From positions 310,001-374,000 of the forward strand of contig NZ_PYYB01000003.1 of assembly GCF_003044185.1 (NCBI RefSeq): DNA of 64,000 nt, in the 5' to 3' direction. The notes beneath the pieces were generated by a model. That model did not search any database and had not been told where the DNA came from. It saw only the letters and a program-made list of their open reading frames with translations. This document shows positions 50,391 through 58,816 of the stretch, piece after piece. The number at the start of each line of letters is the position of its first letter. Positions within the stretch are counted from its first letter, which is position 1. Both the position numbers and the translations under genes were made by a program. This DNA is from Paraconexibacter algicola (lineage in GTDB: Bacteria > Actinomycetota > Thermoleophilia > Solirubrobacterales > Solirubrobacteraceae).

Positions 50391-52769
50391 ATGGGACGAG
50401 GGAGCAGGGGTCGCGCCGCGCTCGCGGCGACCGTCACGGTGCTGGCGTCGGGCCTGGCGGCGAGCGCCGCCGCCGCCGGCGTGCTGCAGGCCGAGGGCGT
50501 GCTGCCCCCGGGGCAGAGCGGGTTCGTGTCGCTGGCGGGTCTGACGAGCGGGACGGGATCGCCGCACCTCTACGACCAGAACCAGATGTACATCGACTTC
50601 CGGCGCAAGCCGCTGCTGTTCCAGATCGACCGGCCGGTCGGCGCCGTGGAGACCCCGCGGCCCGGGGTGACGATCGCGCGGGACGCGGCCGGCGTGCCCG
50701 CGGTGCGCGCGGGCAACGAGGCGGACGCGTGGTTCGGCGCCGGGTACGCGATCGCCCAGGACCGGCTGTTCCAGCTCGAGGCGTTCCGCCACGCGACGAA
50801 GGGCCGCCTGGCGGAGCTGACCGGCTCCGGGGCGCTCGCGGACGACCTCGTGTCGCGGCGCGACTACTACACCGAGTCCGAGCGGCAGCGGATGTACGAG
50901 CGGCTCAGCCCGCGGCTCAAGACGCGCATCCTCGCCTACCGCGACGGCATCAACGCCTGGATCGACCGCGTGCGGCTCTCCCCCGCGGACCTCCCCGCGG
51001 AGTACGTTGCGACCGCGACGCTCCCGACCCCGTGGACCGTCGACGACTCGATCGCCGTCGGCATCTTCCTCGCCCGCACGGTCCCGTCCGGGGACGGCAA
51101 CGAGCTCGCCAACCTCCGCACCGTGCAGCAGTCGGGGGTCCGGGCCCTGCAGCAGCTGCTGCCGCTGCGCACGACCGGCCGCCGGCCGACGATCCCGGCC
51201 GCCGACGCCGACTTCTCGCAGGGCCGCGCGCGCACCGCCCGCGAGGAGCGCGACGCGCTCAAGCGGTCGGCGGCGTTCGCGCAGACTCTTCCCCGTCCGA
51301 GCGCCGTCGCGGCCGCCGCCCCCGCCCGCAAGGCGGGCCTCGCGCCCGGCCGGATCGGGCGCACGGGCGGCTCGTACATGTTCGCCGTGCGCCGCAAGGA
51401 CGGGCACGCGTTCCTCTTCAACGGGCCGCAGCTGGGCTTCTCGACCCCTGAGCTGTTCGTCGAGGTCGAGGTGCACTGGCCGGGCCACGACCTGCGCGGC
51501 GTCACCGCCCCGGGCATCCCCGTGATCGGGATCGGCCACAACGGCAAGGTCGCCTGGGGCTTCACGTCCGGGCTCAGCGACGAGGACGACCTGTACGCCG
51601 AGAAGCTCGTGCCGGGCAAGCCCGAGACGTACATCTACAAGGGCCAGGAGCGGCAGATGGAGTGCCGCGACGAGACCTTCCAGTTCAAGAACCTCGCGGC
51701 CGCGGTGCTCGGCGGCGGGCTGCCGGAGGCCGGGCAGCGGACCGAGCGGATCTGCCGGACGGTCCACGGGCCGGTCCAGCACCGCGAGGGCGACGTCGCC
51801 TACGCGCGCCGCTACGCGATCTGGATGCGGGACGTCGAGACGCTCGAGGGGATCGTCGCGCTCAACGACGCGGCGTCGATCCGCGACGTCGACCGCGCGA
51901 TGAACCTCGTGACGTGGAACGAGAACGTCATGGCCGCGGACTCCCAGGGGAACATCGGCTACTGGCACCCGGGCCTGTTCCAGCAGCGCCCGAAGGGCTG
52001 GGACGACCGGCTGCCCTACCCGGGGACCGGGGAGGCGGAGTGGCCCGGCCTCGTCGACCGCACGAGGACGCCGCGGGTGATCAACCCGAAGCAGGGCTGG
52101 CTGGCGAACTGGAACAACGTGCCGACCCGCAGCTGGACCAACGGCGACGGCGAGTCCCCCGAGCGCGTCAGCGGCGCCTTCCACCGCGGCTCGTTCCTCA
52201 TGGATCTCGTGCGGCGCCTGCACCGCGCCCCGGACTTCGAGGCCGCGAAGGCGACCGTGCAGCGCGCGGGCAGCACCGCGCAGCAGCGGGTGCTCGCGGT
52301 GACGCGCACGCGGCTGCGTGCCGCGGCGCGCGGCGCGACCGGTGACGCGAAGGTCGTGCTCGACACGATCCTGCGCTGGGACGGCGACTACGTGCGCACC
52401 GACGCCCGCGGAACGATCGACCCGGGCGTGGCGACCTGGCTGGAGCTCAAGCGCCGCGCGGCGGCGATCGCGCTCGGCCGCCTCGGCGACGGCGTGAAGC
52501 GGTTCGACGGCACGCCGAGCCGCAGCCACGAGTACGACATCTCCCCGGGCGCCGCGTACGCGCTGCGGACGCTGAAGCCCGCCGAGCTGCGGACCGCCGC
52601 GGCGGCCGCGCACGGCGCGCTGGCCGAGCGGTTCGGCACCGCGGACGCGTCGGCGTGGCGGGACCCGCGCAAGCTCTACGACGTCGGCGCCCAGGGCGCC
52701 GGCTCGGCCCCGGACCTGCCGTTCTTCGACCGCGGCACCTGGGAGCAGGTGATCGAGCTCGGGCCGTAG
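50391..52769 (+). CDS. secreted penicillin acylase family (Ntn-hydrolase) protein
   Basis: 792 aa. Signal peptide about residues 1-29 (ALAATVTVLASGLAASAAAAG). The family alpha-chain signature TIARDAAGVPAVRAGNEADAWFGAGYAIAQDRLFQLE is present in parts (TIARDAAGVPAV; AIAQDRLFQLE). The presumed nucleophile is Ser328 in GRTGGSYMFAVRR, the new N-terminus after autocleavage; most members read S-N-N-W/S-N-x-W here, so S-Y-M is unusual. The Asn and catalytic-loop region follows (GHNGKVAWGFTSG). Members hydrolyse beta-lactam side chains, acyl-homoserine lactones or other amides. Substrate unknown. A strong hairpin terminator follows. Confidence 0.88.
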   Translation: MGRGSRGRAALAATVTVLASGLAASAAAAGVLQAEGVLPPGQSGFVSLAGLTSGTGSPHLYDQNQMYIDFRRKPLLFQIDRPVGAVETPRPGVTIARDAAGVPAVRAGNEADAWFGAGYAIAQDRLFQLEAFRHATKGRLAELTGSGALADDLVSRRDYYTESERQRMYERLSPRLKTRILAYRDGINAWIDRVRLSPADLPAEYVATATLPTPWTVDDSIAVGIFLARTVPSGDGNELANLRTVQQSGVRALQQLLPLRTTGRRPTIPAADADFSQGRARTAREERDALKRSAAFAQTLPRPSAVAAAAPARKAGLAPGRIGRTGGSYMFAVRRKDGHAFLFNGPQLGFSTPELFVEVEVHWPGHDLRGVTAPGIPVIGIGHNGKVAWGFTSGLSDEDDLYAEKLVPGKPETYIYKGQERQMECRDETFQFKNLAAAVLGGGLPEAGQRTERICRTVHGPVQHREGDVAYARRYAIWMRDVETLEGIVALNDAASIRDVDRAMNLVTWNENVMAADSQGNIGYWHPGLFQQRPKGWDDRLPYPGTGEAEWPGLVDRTRTPRVINPKQGWLANWNNVPTRSWTNGDGESPERVSGAFHRGSFLMDLVRRLHRAPDFEAAKATVQRAGSTAQQRVLAVTRTRLRAAARGATGDAKVVLDTILRWDGDYVRTDARGTIDPGVATWLELKRRAAAIALGRLGDGVKRFDGTPSRSHEYDISPGAAYALRTLKPAELRTAAAAAHGALAERFGTADASAWRDPRKLYDVGAQGAGSAPDLPFFDRGTWEQVIELGP

Positions 52770-52778
52770 CCAGACATA

Positions 52779-52806
52779 GGAAGGCCCCGCCGGAGCGGGG
52801 CCTTCC
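52779..52806. terminator. bidirectional hairpin terminator between penicillin acylase and rnpB
   Basis: GGAAGGCCCCGC-CGGA-GCGGGGCCTTCC: a 12-bp perfect stem with a 4-nt loop, 10 nt after the acylase stop and directly at the 3' end of the RNase P RNA gene on the opposite strand. Confidence 0.85.
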
Positions 52807-52810
52807 CGTA

Positions 52811-53178
52811 GCACGTCGATAAGCCGGATTCTGTCGTTGAGCAACCATCCATCTGTGCGACCTACCTGGACCTCGGCGGGCAGCCTGCGAGCGGTCCTGC
52901 TCGGTCTTGCATCCGGTGGGGTTTGCCTGGCCGCCGTGTCACCACGGCGCCGGTGCGCTCTTACCGCACCATTTCACCCTTGCCTGTGCGCCCCGCGCGG
53001 ACGCGCGACGCCATCGGCGGTGTGTTTCTGTGGCACTGTCCCGCGGGTTTCCCCGGGTCGGCTTCCCGACCACCGCGCCCTGTGATGTCCGGACTTTCCT
53101 CGACGGTGAAGCGGGGCGTCCGCCGACCGGACGGTCGGCTCGCTGCCCCCGACGCACCTCCGCGGTTGCCTGACGTGC
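52811..53178 (-). ncRNA. rnpB: RNase P RNA (type A)
   Basis: Minus strand. The signature GAGGAAAGTCCGGAC followed by CACAGGGC is present near 53100 to 53080, ACAGAA and GCAAGGGTGAAA in the middle, and AGACCGAGCAGG, GGTAGGTCG, then AACGACAGAATCCGGCTTA near the 3' end. The P1 helix is formed by GCACGTC (53178-53172) with GACGTGC (52817-52811), which sets the ends. About 368 nt. It is the catalytic subunit that removes 5' leaders from pre-tRNAs. Confidence 0.95.
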
Positions 53179-53229
53179 ACGCGGCACGGTAGCGCTCGCG
53201 GGGCGCCGACGCGACGCCGCACGGCCGGC

Positions 53230-54978
53230 TCAGCGCACCCGCACGGTCAGCGGCCGGGCCGCGCGGCGGTTCTGCGCCGCGTCGCGGGCGACGACCCCCA
53301 GGACCAGCACGCCGGGCCGGGCGAGCGCGCGGCGCATCGGCGCGCTGAGCCGGCGGCGCTGGAGTCCGGCCCGGCCCGGGAACCGCATGGTGCCGACGCG
53401 CCGCAGCCGCCGTCCGTCGCGGCGGGCCAGCGTCACGGTGACCGTCGCGGGCTCGCTGAGGCGCAGCACGAGGGTGCCGCCGCGCGCGCCACGCCCGCGG
53501 CCGCGCAGCAGCCGCAGGCCGGCGATCCGCGGGGCGACCCGGTCGACGGACGCGGTGGCGGGGAGCTCGCCGCCGACCGGGTCCTGCGAGGCGGGCCCGT
53601 AGCCGGTGAAGACCTCCTTGCGGGGGTCGAGGTGGCTCGTCCCCTGGCCGCGCTCGAGCGTCTCGACGCGACGCCCGACCACCCGGATCAGGGCGTAGGA
53701 GCTGTTGTCGGTCTCGTCGCTCTCGCGGGTGACGTCACCCTTGTCGACGGTGGTCCGCACGACGTAGCGGCCGTCGCCGTTGCCGCGCCACTCGACGAAC
53801 TGCCCGGGCCGCTGCCAGCGGTAGACGTCCCCCCAGCCGCGGGTCAGCGCGAAGGTCCCGTCGCTCGGGGAGAAGCAGGAGCCGGTGGCGGAGTCGCCCT
53901 CGCTGAAGGTGCCGGTCGGGTCCTGCGCGAACCGGCGCCACTCGCCGAACAGCTGGTCGGCCGGGCAGAAGCCCGACTTCGTGCCGGCCCCGGCCGGGGT
54001 CAGGGTGGTGCCGTCCGCCTCGACGCGCAGCAGCTCGTAGGTGAGGATGCCCTCGTCGTGGAAGTGCGCGTGTGTGGTGTGGAAGGAGTAGTGGCCGGCG
54101 GGCCGCGTCGAGGTGCTGCCGTCGGCGTGGTAGATCGTCTGGCTCGCCGGGCCGCGGAGGGTCGCGGGCTCGACGACCCCGTCGGCGAGGTCGCGGGCGA
54201 GGAAGAAGCGCTTGACGAACGGCCCCTCGCCGACGTTGATCGGGCCGCTGGTCAGCCGCAGGCAGTCGTGCGCGCCCTGCCCGCCGAGCGCGACGGGCGC
54301 CAGCTCGTCCGGCGCGCAGGAGACCGGCTCGGCGCCGAGCACGGACACGGGCGGGTTCACCGTGTCCGGCGGGTACAGGCCGTTGGCGGGGTTCAGCGGG
54401 GCGGTGAACGTGAACTCGTAGGGCGGGACCGCCTTGAGGTTCGGGAGCAGCTCGCGCTTGGGGTCGGCGGGGACGGTCGGGGCCGCTTCGAGCTTGGCCC
54501 GCAGCCGGAAGAACGCGGCGCTGACCTGCTCCGGCACGACCCGCACGACGTAGCGGCCGGCCGGCGGCCGGGCGAGGAACGCCTCGCCGTTGAACTGGTT
54601 GCGGGCGGTACCGGTCGCGACGGTCCGCCCGCCGGCGTCGAGCACCTGGACCGTGAAGGCGTCCTCGCGCGAGGGCGTGTCGATCGCGACCCGCAGCCGG
54701 TGGCCGCCGGCGGGCAGCTCGAGCGTCCACCGCGGGCACGGCACGGTCAGGTCGCAGAGGTCGGGGGCGGCGACGGAGCCCGCCGCGATCTGGCCGCCGA
54801 ACCAGAAGCGGTGCTCGCCGACCGCGAGCCGCATCGGACCCTCGGGGGTCGCCTGCTCCTCGACGTACGCGCGCGCGGCGAGGGTCGTCGTGGCGACCGT
54901 GCCATCGTGGGCGGCGGCGGTGCCGGGCAGGGCCGCGGCGAGCAGCAGGAGGCCGCCGAACGTGGTGCGTGCGCGCAT
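53230..54978 (-). CDS. secreted lysyl-oxidase-like protein
   Basis: 582 aa from the ATG at 54978. Signal peptide about 1-23 (FGGLLLLAAALPGTAAA). Middle part HTTHAHFHDEGILTYELL matches the copper-binding histidine cluster of lysyl oxidases, followed by TKSGFCPADQLFG, where the family has the Lys/Tyr region involved in forming the quinone cofactor. Two pre-peptidase-like beta modules occupy residues about 90-180 (LRVAIDTPSREDAFTVQVLDAGG), and the last 80 residues are a basic Ig-like tail (LRLSEPATVTVTLARRDGRRL). Bacterial members are rare and not biochemically well known. Convergent with nothing; next upstream gene is divergent. Confidence 0.85.
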   Translation of the reverse strand: MRARTTFGGLLLLAAALPGTAAAHDGTVATTTLAARAYVEEQATPEGPMRLAVGEHRFWFGGQIAAGSVAAPDLCDLTVPCPRWTLELPAGGHRLRVAIDTPSREDAFTVQVLDAGGRTVATGTARNQFNGEAFLARPPAGRYVVRVVPEQVSAAFFRLRAKLEAAPTVPADPKRELLPNLKAVPPYEFTFTAPLNPANGLYPPDTVNPPVSVLGAEPVSCAPDELAPVALGGQGAHDCLRLTSGPINVGEGPFVKRFFLARDLADGVVEPATLRGPASQTIYHADGSTSTRPAGHYSFHTTHAHFHDEGILTYELLRVEADGTTLTPAGAGTKSGFCPADQLFGEWRRFAQDPTGTFSEGDSATGSCFSPSDGTFALTRGWGDVYRWQRPGQFVEWRGNGDGRYVVRTTVDKGDVTRESDETDNSSYALIRVVGRRVETLERGQGTSHLDPRKEVFTGYGPASQDPVGGELPATASVDRVAPRIAGLRLLRGRGRGARGGTLVLRLSEPATVTVTLARRDGRRLRRVGTMRFPGRAGLQRRRLSAPMRRALARPGVLVLGVVARDAAQNRRAARPLTVRVR

Positions 54979-55121
54979 GGGAGCGCCAACGCGCGCGGGC
55001 CGCGGCTCGTGCTCGACCGCGTGCAGCAAGCGCGCCGACCGCCGGTCCAGGCGCGTCCGGCACTGTGGTGTTCGGCACACCGTGGCGCGTCGACCCCGGC
55101 CGGACGGGTACGGTCGCGGGG

Positions 55122-55517
55122 ATGGTCTGGTCGGAGGTCTTCCTCGTGCTCGTCGTCTGCCACTGCGCCGGCGACTTCCTGCTGCAGACGGAGTTCCAGG
55201 CCACGCGCAAGCCGGGCGGCCTGGGCCGCGATCCGGTGGCGCGCCGCGCGCTGCTCACCCACATCGCGACCTACGCCCTGCCGATGGTGGCCGCGCTGGT
55301 CTGGGTCGGCACGGAGACCGACGCCCTGCACGTCGCGCTCGTCGGCGTGCTCGTCCTCGGCACGCATCTGGTGCAGGACGACGGGCGACTGCTCGTGCGG
55401 TGGGTGGCGCGGGTGAAGAAGACCTCGACGCCGTTCGGCTCGCCGCTGTGGATGGCGATCGACCAGAGCTTCCACCTGGTCTGGCTGTTCGCCGCGGCGC
55501 TCGCCGCCGCGGCGTGA
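55122..55517 (+). CDS. DUF3307 family membrane protein
   Basis: 131 aa from the ATG at 55122. Three to four membrane helices (SEVFLVLVVCHCAGDFLLQ; HIATYALPMVAALVWVG; VALVGVLVLGTHLVQDD; FHLVWLFAAALAAAA). The HCAGDFLLQTEFQATRKPG start and ALLTHIATY are the family features of DUF3307; function unknown. The stop is 17 bp from the convergent zinc-ribbon gene. Confidence 0.85.
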   Translation: MVWSEVFLVLVVCHCAGDFLLQTEFQATRKPGGLGRDPVARRALLTHIATYALPMVAALVWVGTETDALHVALVGVLVLGTHLVQDDGRLLVRWVARVKKTSTPFGSPLWMAIDQSFHLVWLFAAALAAAA

Positions 55518-55534
55518 GCGCGGGCGGCGCCCGC

Positions 55535-55759
55535 TCAGCTGACCGTCGTGTCGCAGTCGGCGCAGCGGCCGCCGGCGACGACGCCGATCTCGGCCCCGTA
55601 CCGGGGCCGCAGCGCCCCGGCGCAGACCGGGCAGGAGACGGTGCGGTGGGCGACCAGGCCCTCCCAGGCGTCGACGAGGAGCTCGTCGAGCGACTGGACG
55701 CCCACCGCGGGCGTCTCCGGCAGGGTGGTGAGCGTGTCGAAGCTCAGGGTGGAGTACAT
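55535..55759 (-). CDS. small zinc-ribbon protein co-transcribed with lexA
   Basis: 74 aa from the ATG at 55759, 2 bp after the lexA stop. Hydrophobic/acidic first half (SLDELLVDAWEGLVAHRT), then Cys43-x2-Cys46 and Cys66-x2-Cys69, separated by 19 residues: a treble-clef/zinc-ribbon arrangement. The last residues are CDTTVS. No known family recognised; it might bind nucleic acid or LexA/RecA, but that is only a guess based on operon position. Confidence 0.8.
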   Translation of the reverse strand: MYSTLSFDTLTTLPETPAVGVQSLDELLVDAWEGLVAHRTVSCPVCAGALRPRYGAEIGVVAGGRCADCDTTVS

Positions 55760-55761
55760 GG

Positions 55762-56403
55762 TCAGACGCTCCGGAAGAGACCGACGACCCGGCCCATGAC
55801 CTTGACATCCTTGCTGCGGATCGGCTCCATCGTGCGGTTCTCCGGCTGGAGACGCACGTGGTCGGGCTCGCGGAAGAACCGCTTGACCGTCGCCTCCTCG
55901 CCGACGAGCGCGACGACGATCTCGCCGTCGTTGGCGGTCTCCTGCGGGCGGACGACGACGAAGTCGCCCTCGAGGATGCCCGCGTCGATCATCGACTCCC
56001 CGCGGACCTTCAGGACGTACTCGCCCTGCTCGCCGCCGGCGGCCGCCGGGACGTTGACGTACTCCTCGATGTTCTCCTCGGCGAGGATCGGCTGACCGGC
56101 GGCGACGGAGCCGACGACCGGCAGGCCGGGCCGCACGAGGCTCTTGACGTTGTCGACCGCCTCCTGCACCGACTCGCCGACGCGCTCGCCCACGCGGTCG
56201 AGCAGCTCGATCGCGCGCGGCTTGGACGGGTCGCGGCGCAGCAGCCCGAGCTTCTCGAGGTTCGCCAGGTGGGCGTGGACCGTCGAGGACGAGGCCAGGC
56301 CGACGGCCTTGCCGATGTCGCGGACCGTGGGCGGGTACCCGTACTTCGCCGAGTAGCGCTTGATGAAGTCGAAGATCTCCTGCTGGCGCTTGGTGAGGTC
56401 CAT
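55762..56403 (-). CDS. lexA: LexA repressor
   Basis: 213 aa from the ATG at 56403 with AAGGAG 8 nt upstream (a further open frame to 56442 overlaps the operator). N-terminal winged helix (KRQQEIFDFIKRY; RDIGKAVGLASSSTVHAHLANLEKLG), linker, and C-terminal serine protease domain. Self-cleavage site Ala102-Gly103 in VAAGQP, catalytic Ser137 (GESMID) and Lys174 (ATVKRFF) are all present. It represses the SOS genes and is cleaved on RecA filaments. It represses itself through the GAACACGTGTTC box upstream. Confidence 0.97.
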   Translation of the reverse strand: MDLTKRQQEIFDFIKRYSAKYGYPPTVRDIGKAVGLASSSTVHAHLANLEKLGLLRRDPSKPRAIELLDRVGERVGESVQEAVDNVKSLVRPGLPVVGSVAAGQPILAEENIEEYVNVPAAAGGEQGEYVLKVRGESMIDAGILEGDFVVVRPQETANDGEIVVALVGEEATVKRFFREPDHVRLQPENRTMEPIRSKDVKVMGRVVGLFRSV

Positions 56404-56436
56404 GCGAGGGGCTCCTTGGCCTGATGTCACTGCGTC

Positions 56437-56448
56437 GAACACGTGTTC
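56437..56448 (-). promoter_or_regulatory. LexA box at lexA
   Basis: GAACACGTGTTC, a perfect palindrome, 33 nt upstream of the lexA ATG. Unlike at dnaE2 and imuB there is a leader with a Shine-Dalgarno sequence between box and start. Autoregulation. Confidence 0.93.
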
Positions 56449-56560
56449 GCACCGTAGCGCGCGCTCCCGACGGAATCAACCCGGGTGCAGGCGGAACCCT
56501 GCAGACCCCGGCGACACGACGCGGCCGCGCGGCCTCTGGCATACTGCGCGACCCCCACCC

Positions 56561-56644
56561 GCGCCGGTGGCGGAATTGGTAGACGCGCCAGCTTGAGGGG
56601 CTGGTGATCGCAAGATCGTGGAGGTTCGAGTCCTCTCCGGCGCA
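56561..56644 (+). tRNA. tRNA-Leu(GAG)
   Basis: Acceptor GCGCCGG/CCGGCGC with A discriminator, D-loop GGCGGAATTGGTAGACGC, anticodon stem CCAGC/GCTGG around loop TTGAGGG (anticodon GAG, reading CUC), long class-II variable arm GATC-GCAA-GATC, and T-arm GAGGTTCGAGTCCTC. The CCA end is not encoded. Confidence 0.97.
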
Positions 56645-56651
56645 CTGGGAC

Positions 56652-56680
56652 GAGCCCCGGGTCCATCTGGTCCGGGGCTC
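56652..56680 (+). terminator. hairpin after tRNA-Leu
   Basis: GAGCCCCGG and CCGGGGCTC form a 9-bp stem over an 11-nt loop, 8 nt after the tRNA, with TCGTCGTTCC following. Likely terminates the tRNA transcript. Confidence 0.7.
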
Positions 56681-56722
56681 TCGTCGTTCCGGGACGCCCC
56701 GGGCCGCCTGTACCCTCCGTGC

Positions 56723-57247
56723 ATGGGCACGGCCACCACGGACACCGACCTCGGCGCCGACGTGGACGACGCCGGCCGCCCCGGCTGCCTCGTCTCCGAC
56801 CTCGGCTGGCTGCTCTCGCAGGCGCACTTCGCCCTCGCCCACCAGCTGGCCGTCGCGATGCGCGACGTGGGGATCTCCCCCCGCGCGCTGCACGTGCTGC
56901 AGACCGCCCGCGCCCGCGAGTGGAACCAGAGCGAGCTCGCCGAGGCGGTCGGGCTCGACAAGACCACGATGGTCTCGACGATGGACGAGCTCGAGCAGCT
57001 CGGGCTCGCCGAGCGCCGGCCCGCGGCGCACGACCGGCGCGCCCGCGTGATCGCCGTGACCGCGGAGGGGGCCCGCACCGCGGACCGGGCCCGGCGGGTC
57101 GTCGAGGAGACCCAGGCCGCCGTGCTCGCGGAGCTCGACGAGTCCCAGCGCCGCGCGTTCCTCGACGGGCTGTCGCAGCTCGTGCGCACGACGCTCGCCG
57201 AGCCGGCGGGCTGCACCCCGCTGCGCCGCCGCCAGCCGCGCGCGTAA
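56723..57247 (+). CDS. MarR-family transcriptional regulator
   Basis: 174 aa from the ATG at 56723. Winged helix: WNQSELAEAVGLDKTTMVSTMDELEQLGLAERRPAAHDRRARVIAVTAEG (parts shown), with the D-x-R wing motif. N-terminal helix (LVSDLGWLLSQAHFALAHQLAVAM) for dimerisation. It ends 55 bp before a drug-type MFS exporter on the same strand and probably controls it through the operator at 57271-57299. Confidence 0.93.
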   Translation: MGTATTDTDLGADVDDAGRPGCLVSDLGWLLSQAHFALAHQLAVAMRDVGISPRALHVLQTARAREWNQSELAEAVGLDKTTMVSTMDELEQLGLAERRPAAHDRRARVIAVTAEGARTADRARRVVEETQAAVLAELDESQRRAFLDGLSQLVRTTLAEPAGCTPLRRRQPRA

Positions 57248-57270
57248 CCGGTCGTTCACAACGAAATCAT

Positions 57271-57299
57271 TCCGTACGGAACCATTTGCTACGGTTCCG
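57271..57299 (+). promoter_or_regulatory. candidate MarR operator
   Basis: Overlapping dyads in a locally AT-rich 55-bp gap: TCCGTACGGA (57271-57280) and CGGAACC-n9-GGTTCCG (57277-57299). The second runs to 4 bp before the MFS start, so binding would block the exporter's transcription or translation. Confidence 0.6.
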
Positions 57300-57302
57300 C
57301 GA

Positions 57303-58784
57303 ATGCTCTCCCCCTCCCCCGCTCCCGCCGCGGAGCGCTCCCGCTGGATCGCGCTCGTGATCCTCTGCACCGGGATGCTCATGATCATCCTCGACGGCAC
57401 CGTCGTGAACGTCGCGCTCCCCGCCGTCCAGGACGATCTCGGCTTCACGAACTCGAGCCTCGCCTGGGTCGTCAACGCCTACCTCATCACCTTCGGCGGC
57501 CTGCTCCTCCTCGCCGGCCGCCTCGGCGACCTGCTCGGCCGCCGCCGCGTCTTCCTCGCCGGCCTCGTCGTCTTCACCGTCGCCTCCGCCCTGTGCGGGC
57601 TGGCGCAGTCGCAGGGCGTGCTGATCGGCGCCCGGCTGCTGCAGGGCGTCGGCGGCGCGCTGACCTCCTCGGTGATCCTCGGGATGATCATCACGATGTT
57701 CCCGGAGCCCCGGGAGCAGGCGAAGGCGATCGGCGTCTTCAGCTTCGTCGCGTCCGCCGGCGCGTCGCTCGGCCTCCTCGTCGGCGGCGTCCTGACCGAC
57801 GCCCTCAGCTGGCACTGGATCTTCTTCATCAACCTGCCGATCGGCGTCGCCACCGCGCTCTTCGCGCTGCGCTACGTCGCCGACGACGCCGGGCAGGGCC
57901 TGCGGGCCGGGGCCGACGTCCCCGGCTCCGTCCTCATCACCGCCGCGCTCATGCTCGGCGTCTTCACGATCGTCGAGGTCGAGGGCAACGGCTGGGGCTC
58001 GACGCAGACGATCGGCCTCGGCGCCGTCGCGCTGGCGCTCCTCGCCGGCTTCGTCGCGCGCCAGCACACCGCCCGCCAGCCGCTCATGCCGCTGCGGATC
58101 CTCCGCTCGCGCAACGTCTCTGGCGCCAACGCGATCCAGGTGCTGCTCGTCGCCGGGATGTTCGGGATGTTCTTCCTCGGGACGCTCTACCTCGAGCGGG
58201 TCCTGGGCTACGACGAGCTCGAGATCGGGCTGGCGTTCCTCCCCGTCAGCCTCGGCATCGGCCTGCTGTCGCTCGGCTTCAGCGAGCAGCTGATCATGCG
58301 GGTCGGCGCACGGCCCACGCTCCTCACCGGGCTGCTGCTCGTGCTCGGCGGCCTGCTGCTGTTCGCGCGCGTGCCGGTCGACGGCCGCTACGCGACCGAC
58401 GTGCTGCCCTCGGCGCTCCTGTTCGGCGTCGGCGCGGGCATGGCGTTCCCGGCGATGATGACGCTCGCGATGTCCGCCGCGACCCCGCAGGACGCCGGCC
58501 TGACGTCCGGGCTCGTGAACACCACGCAGCAGGTCGGCGCCGCGCTCGGGCTGTCCCTGCTGGCGACCTTCTCCGCCACCCGCACCGAGGACCTCGTCGC
58601 CCGCGGCGCCACCGAGGCGACCGCCCTGACGGAGGGGTACCAGCTCGGCTTCACGATCGCCGCCGGACTCGTGATCGCCGCGATCGCGCTCGCCGTGGTC
58701 GTGCTCGAGCGCGTCCCCGCCCCCGCGCACGACCCCGCGCGGGAGGACGCGGCCGAGCCCGCCGCGCGCGTGCTCGTCGGCTGA
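57303..58784 (+). CDS. MFS drug exporter, DHA2/EmrB-QacA type
   Basis: 493 aa, about 14 membrane helices. Motif D1 LDGTVVNVALPAVQDDL in TM1, motif A LAGRLGDLLGRRRVF after TM2, and ARLLQGVGGALTSSVILGMI in TM4-5 (motif C-like). These are hallmarks of 14-TM proton-drug antiporters such as EmrB, LfrA and QacA. It lies behind a MarR gene, consistent with efflux of a toxic compound. Stop is 32 bp before the diiron protein gene on the same strand. Confidence 0.93.
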   Translation: MLSPSPAPAAERSRWIALVILCTGMLMIILDGTVVNVALPAVQDDLGFTNSSLAWVVNAYLITFGGLLLLAGRLGDLLGRRRVFLAGLVVFTVASALCGLAQSQGVLIGARLLQGVGGALTSSVILGMIITMFPEPREQAKAIGVFSFVASAGASLGLLVGGVLTDALSWHWIFFINLPIGVATALFALRYVADDAGQGLRAGADVPGSVLITAALMLGVFTIVEVEGNGWGSTQTIGLGAVALALLAGFVARQHTARQPLMPLRILRSRNVSGANAIQVLLVAGMFGMFFLGTLYLERVLGYDELEIGLAFLPVSLGIGLLSLGFSEQLIMRVGARPTLLTGLLLVLGGLLLFARVPVDGRYATDVLPSALLFGVGAGMAFPAMMTLAMSAATPQDAGLTSGLVNTTQQVGAALGLSLLATFSATRTEDLVARGATEATALTEGYQLGFTIAAGLVIAAIALAVVVLERVPAPAHDPAREDAAEPAARVLVG

Positions 58785-58816
58785 CCCACACCGGGCCGCC
58801 GGTAGCCTGCGGGCCG

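Noticed and set aside
50298-52844. Upstream extension of the LLM oxidoreductase frame, through the penicillin acylase gene
   Set aside because: Antisense to a signal-peptide-bearing acylase with family motifs; the extension is low complexity and the LLM N-terminus begins cleanly at the ATG at 50297.
52837-53222. Several short open frames on both strands
   Set aside because: They fall wholly inside or at the edge of the RNase P RNA gene, whose signature sequences and P1 pairing are clear.
55760-57475. Long minus-strand frame extending upstream of the 74-aa zinc-ribbon gene
   Set aside because: It runs through lexA, the tRNA-Leu and the MarR gene. Only the last 74 codons make sense.
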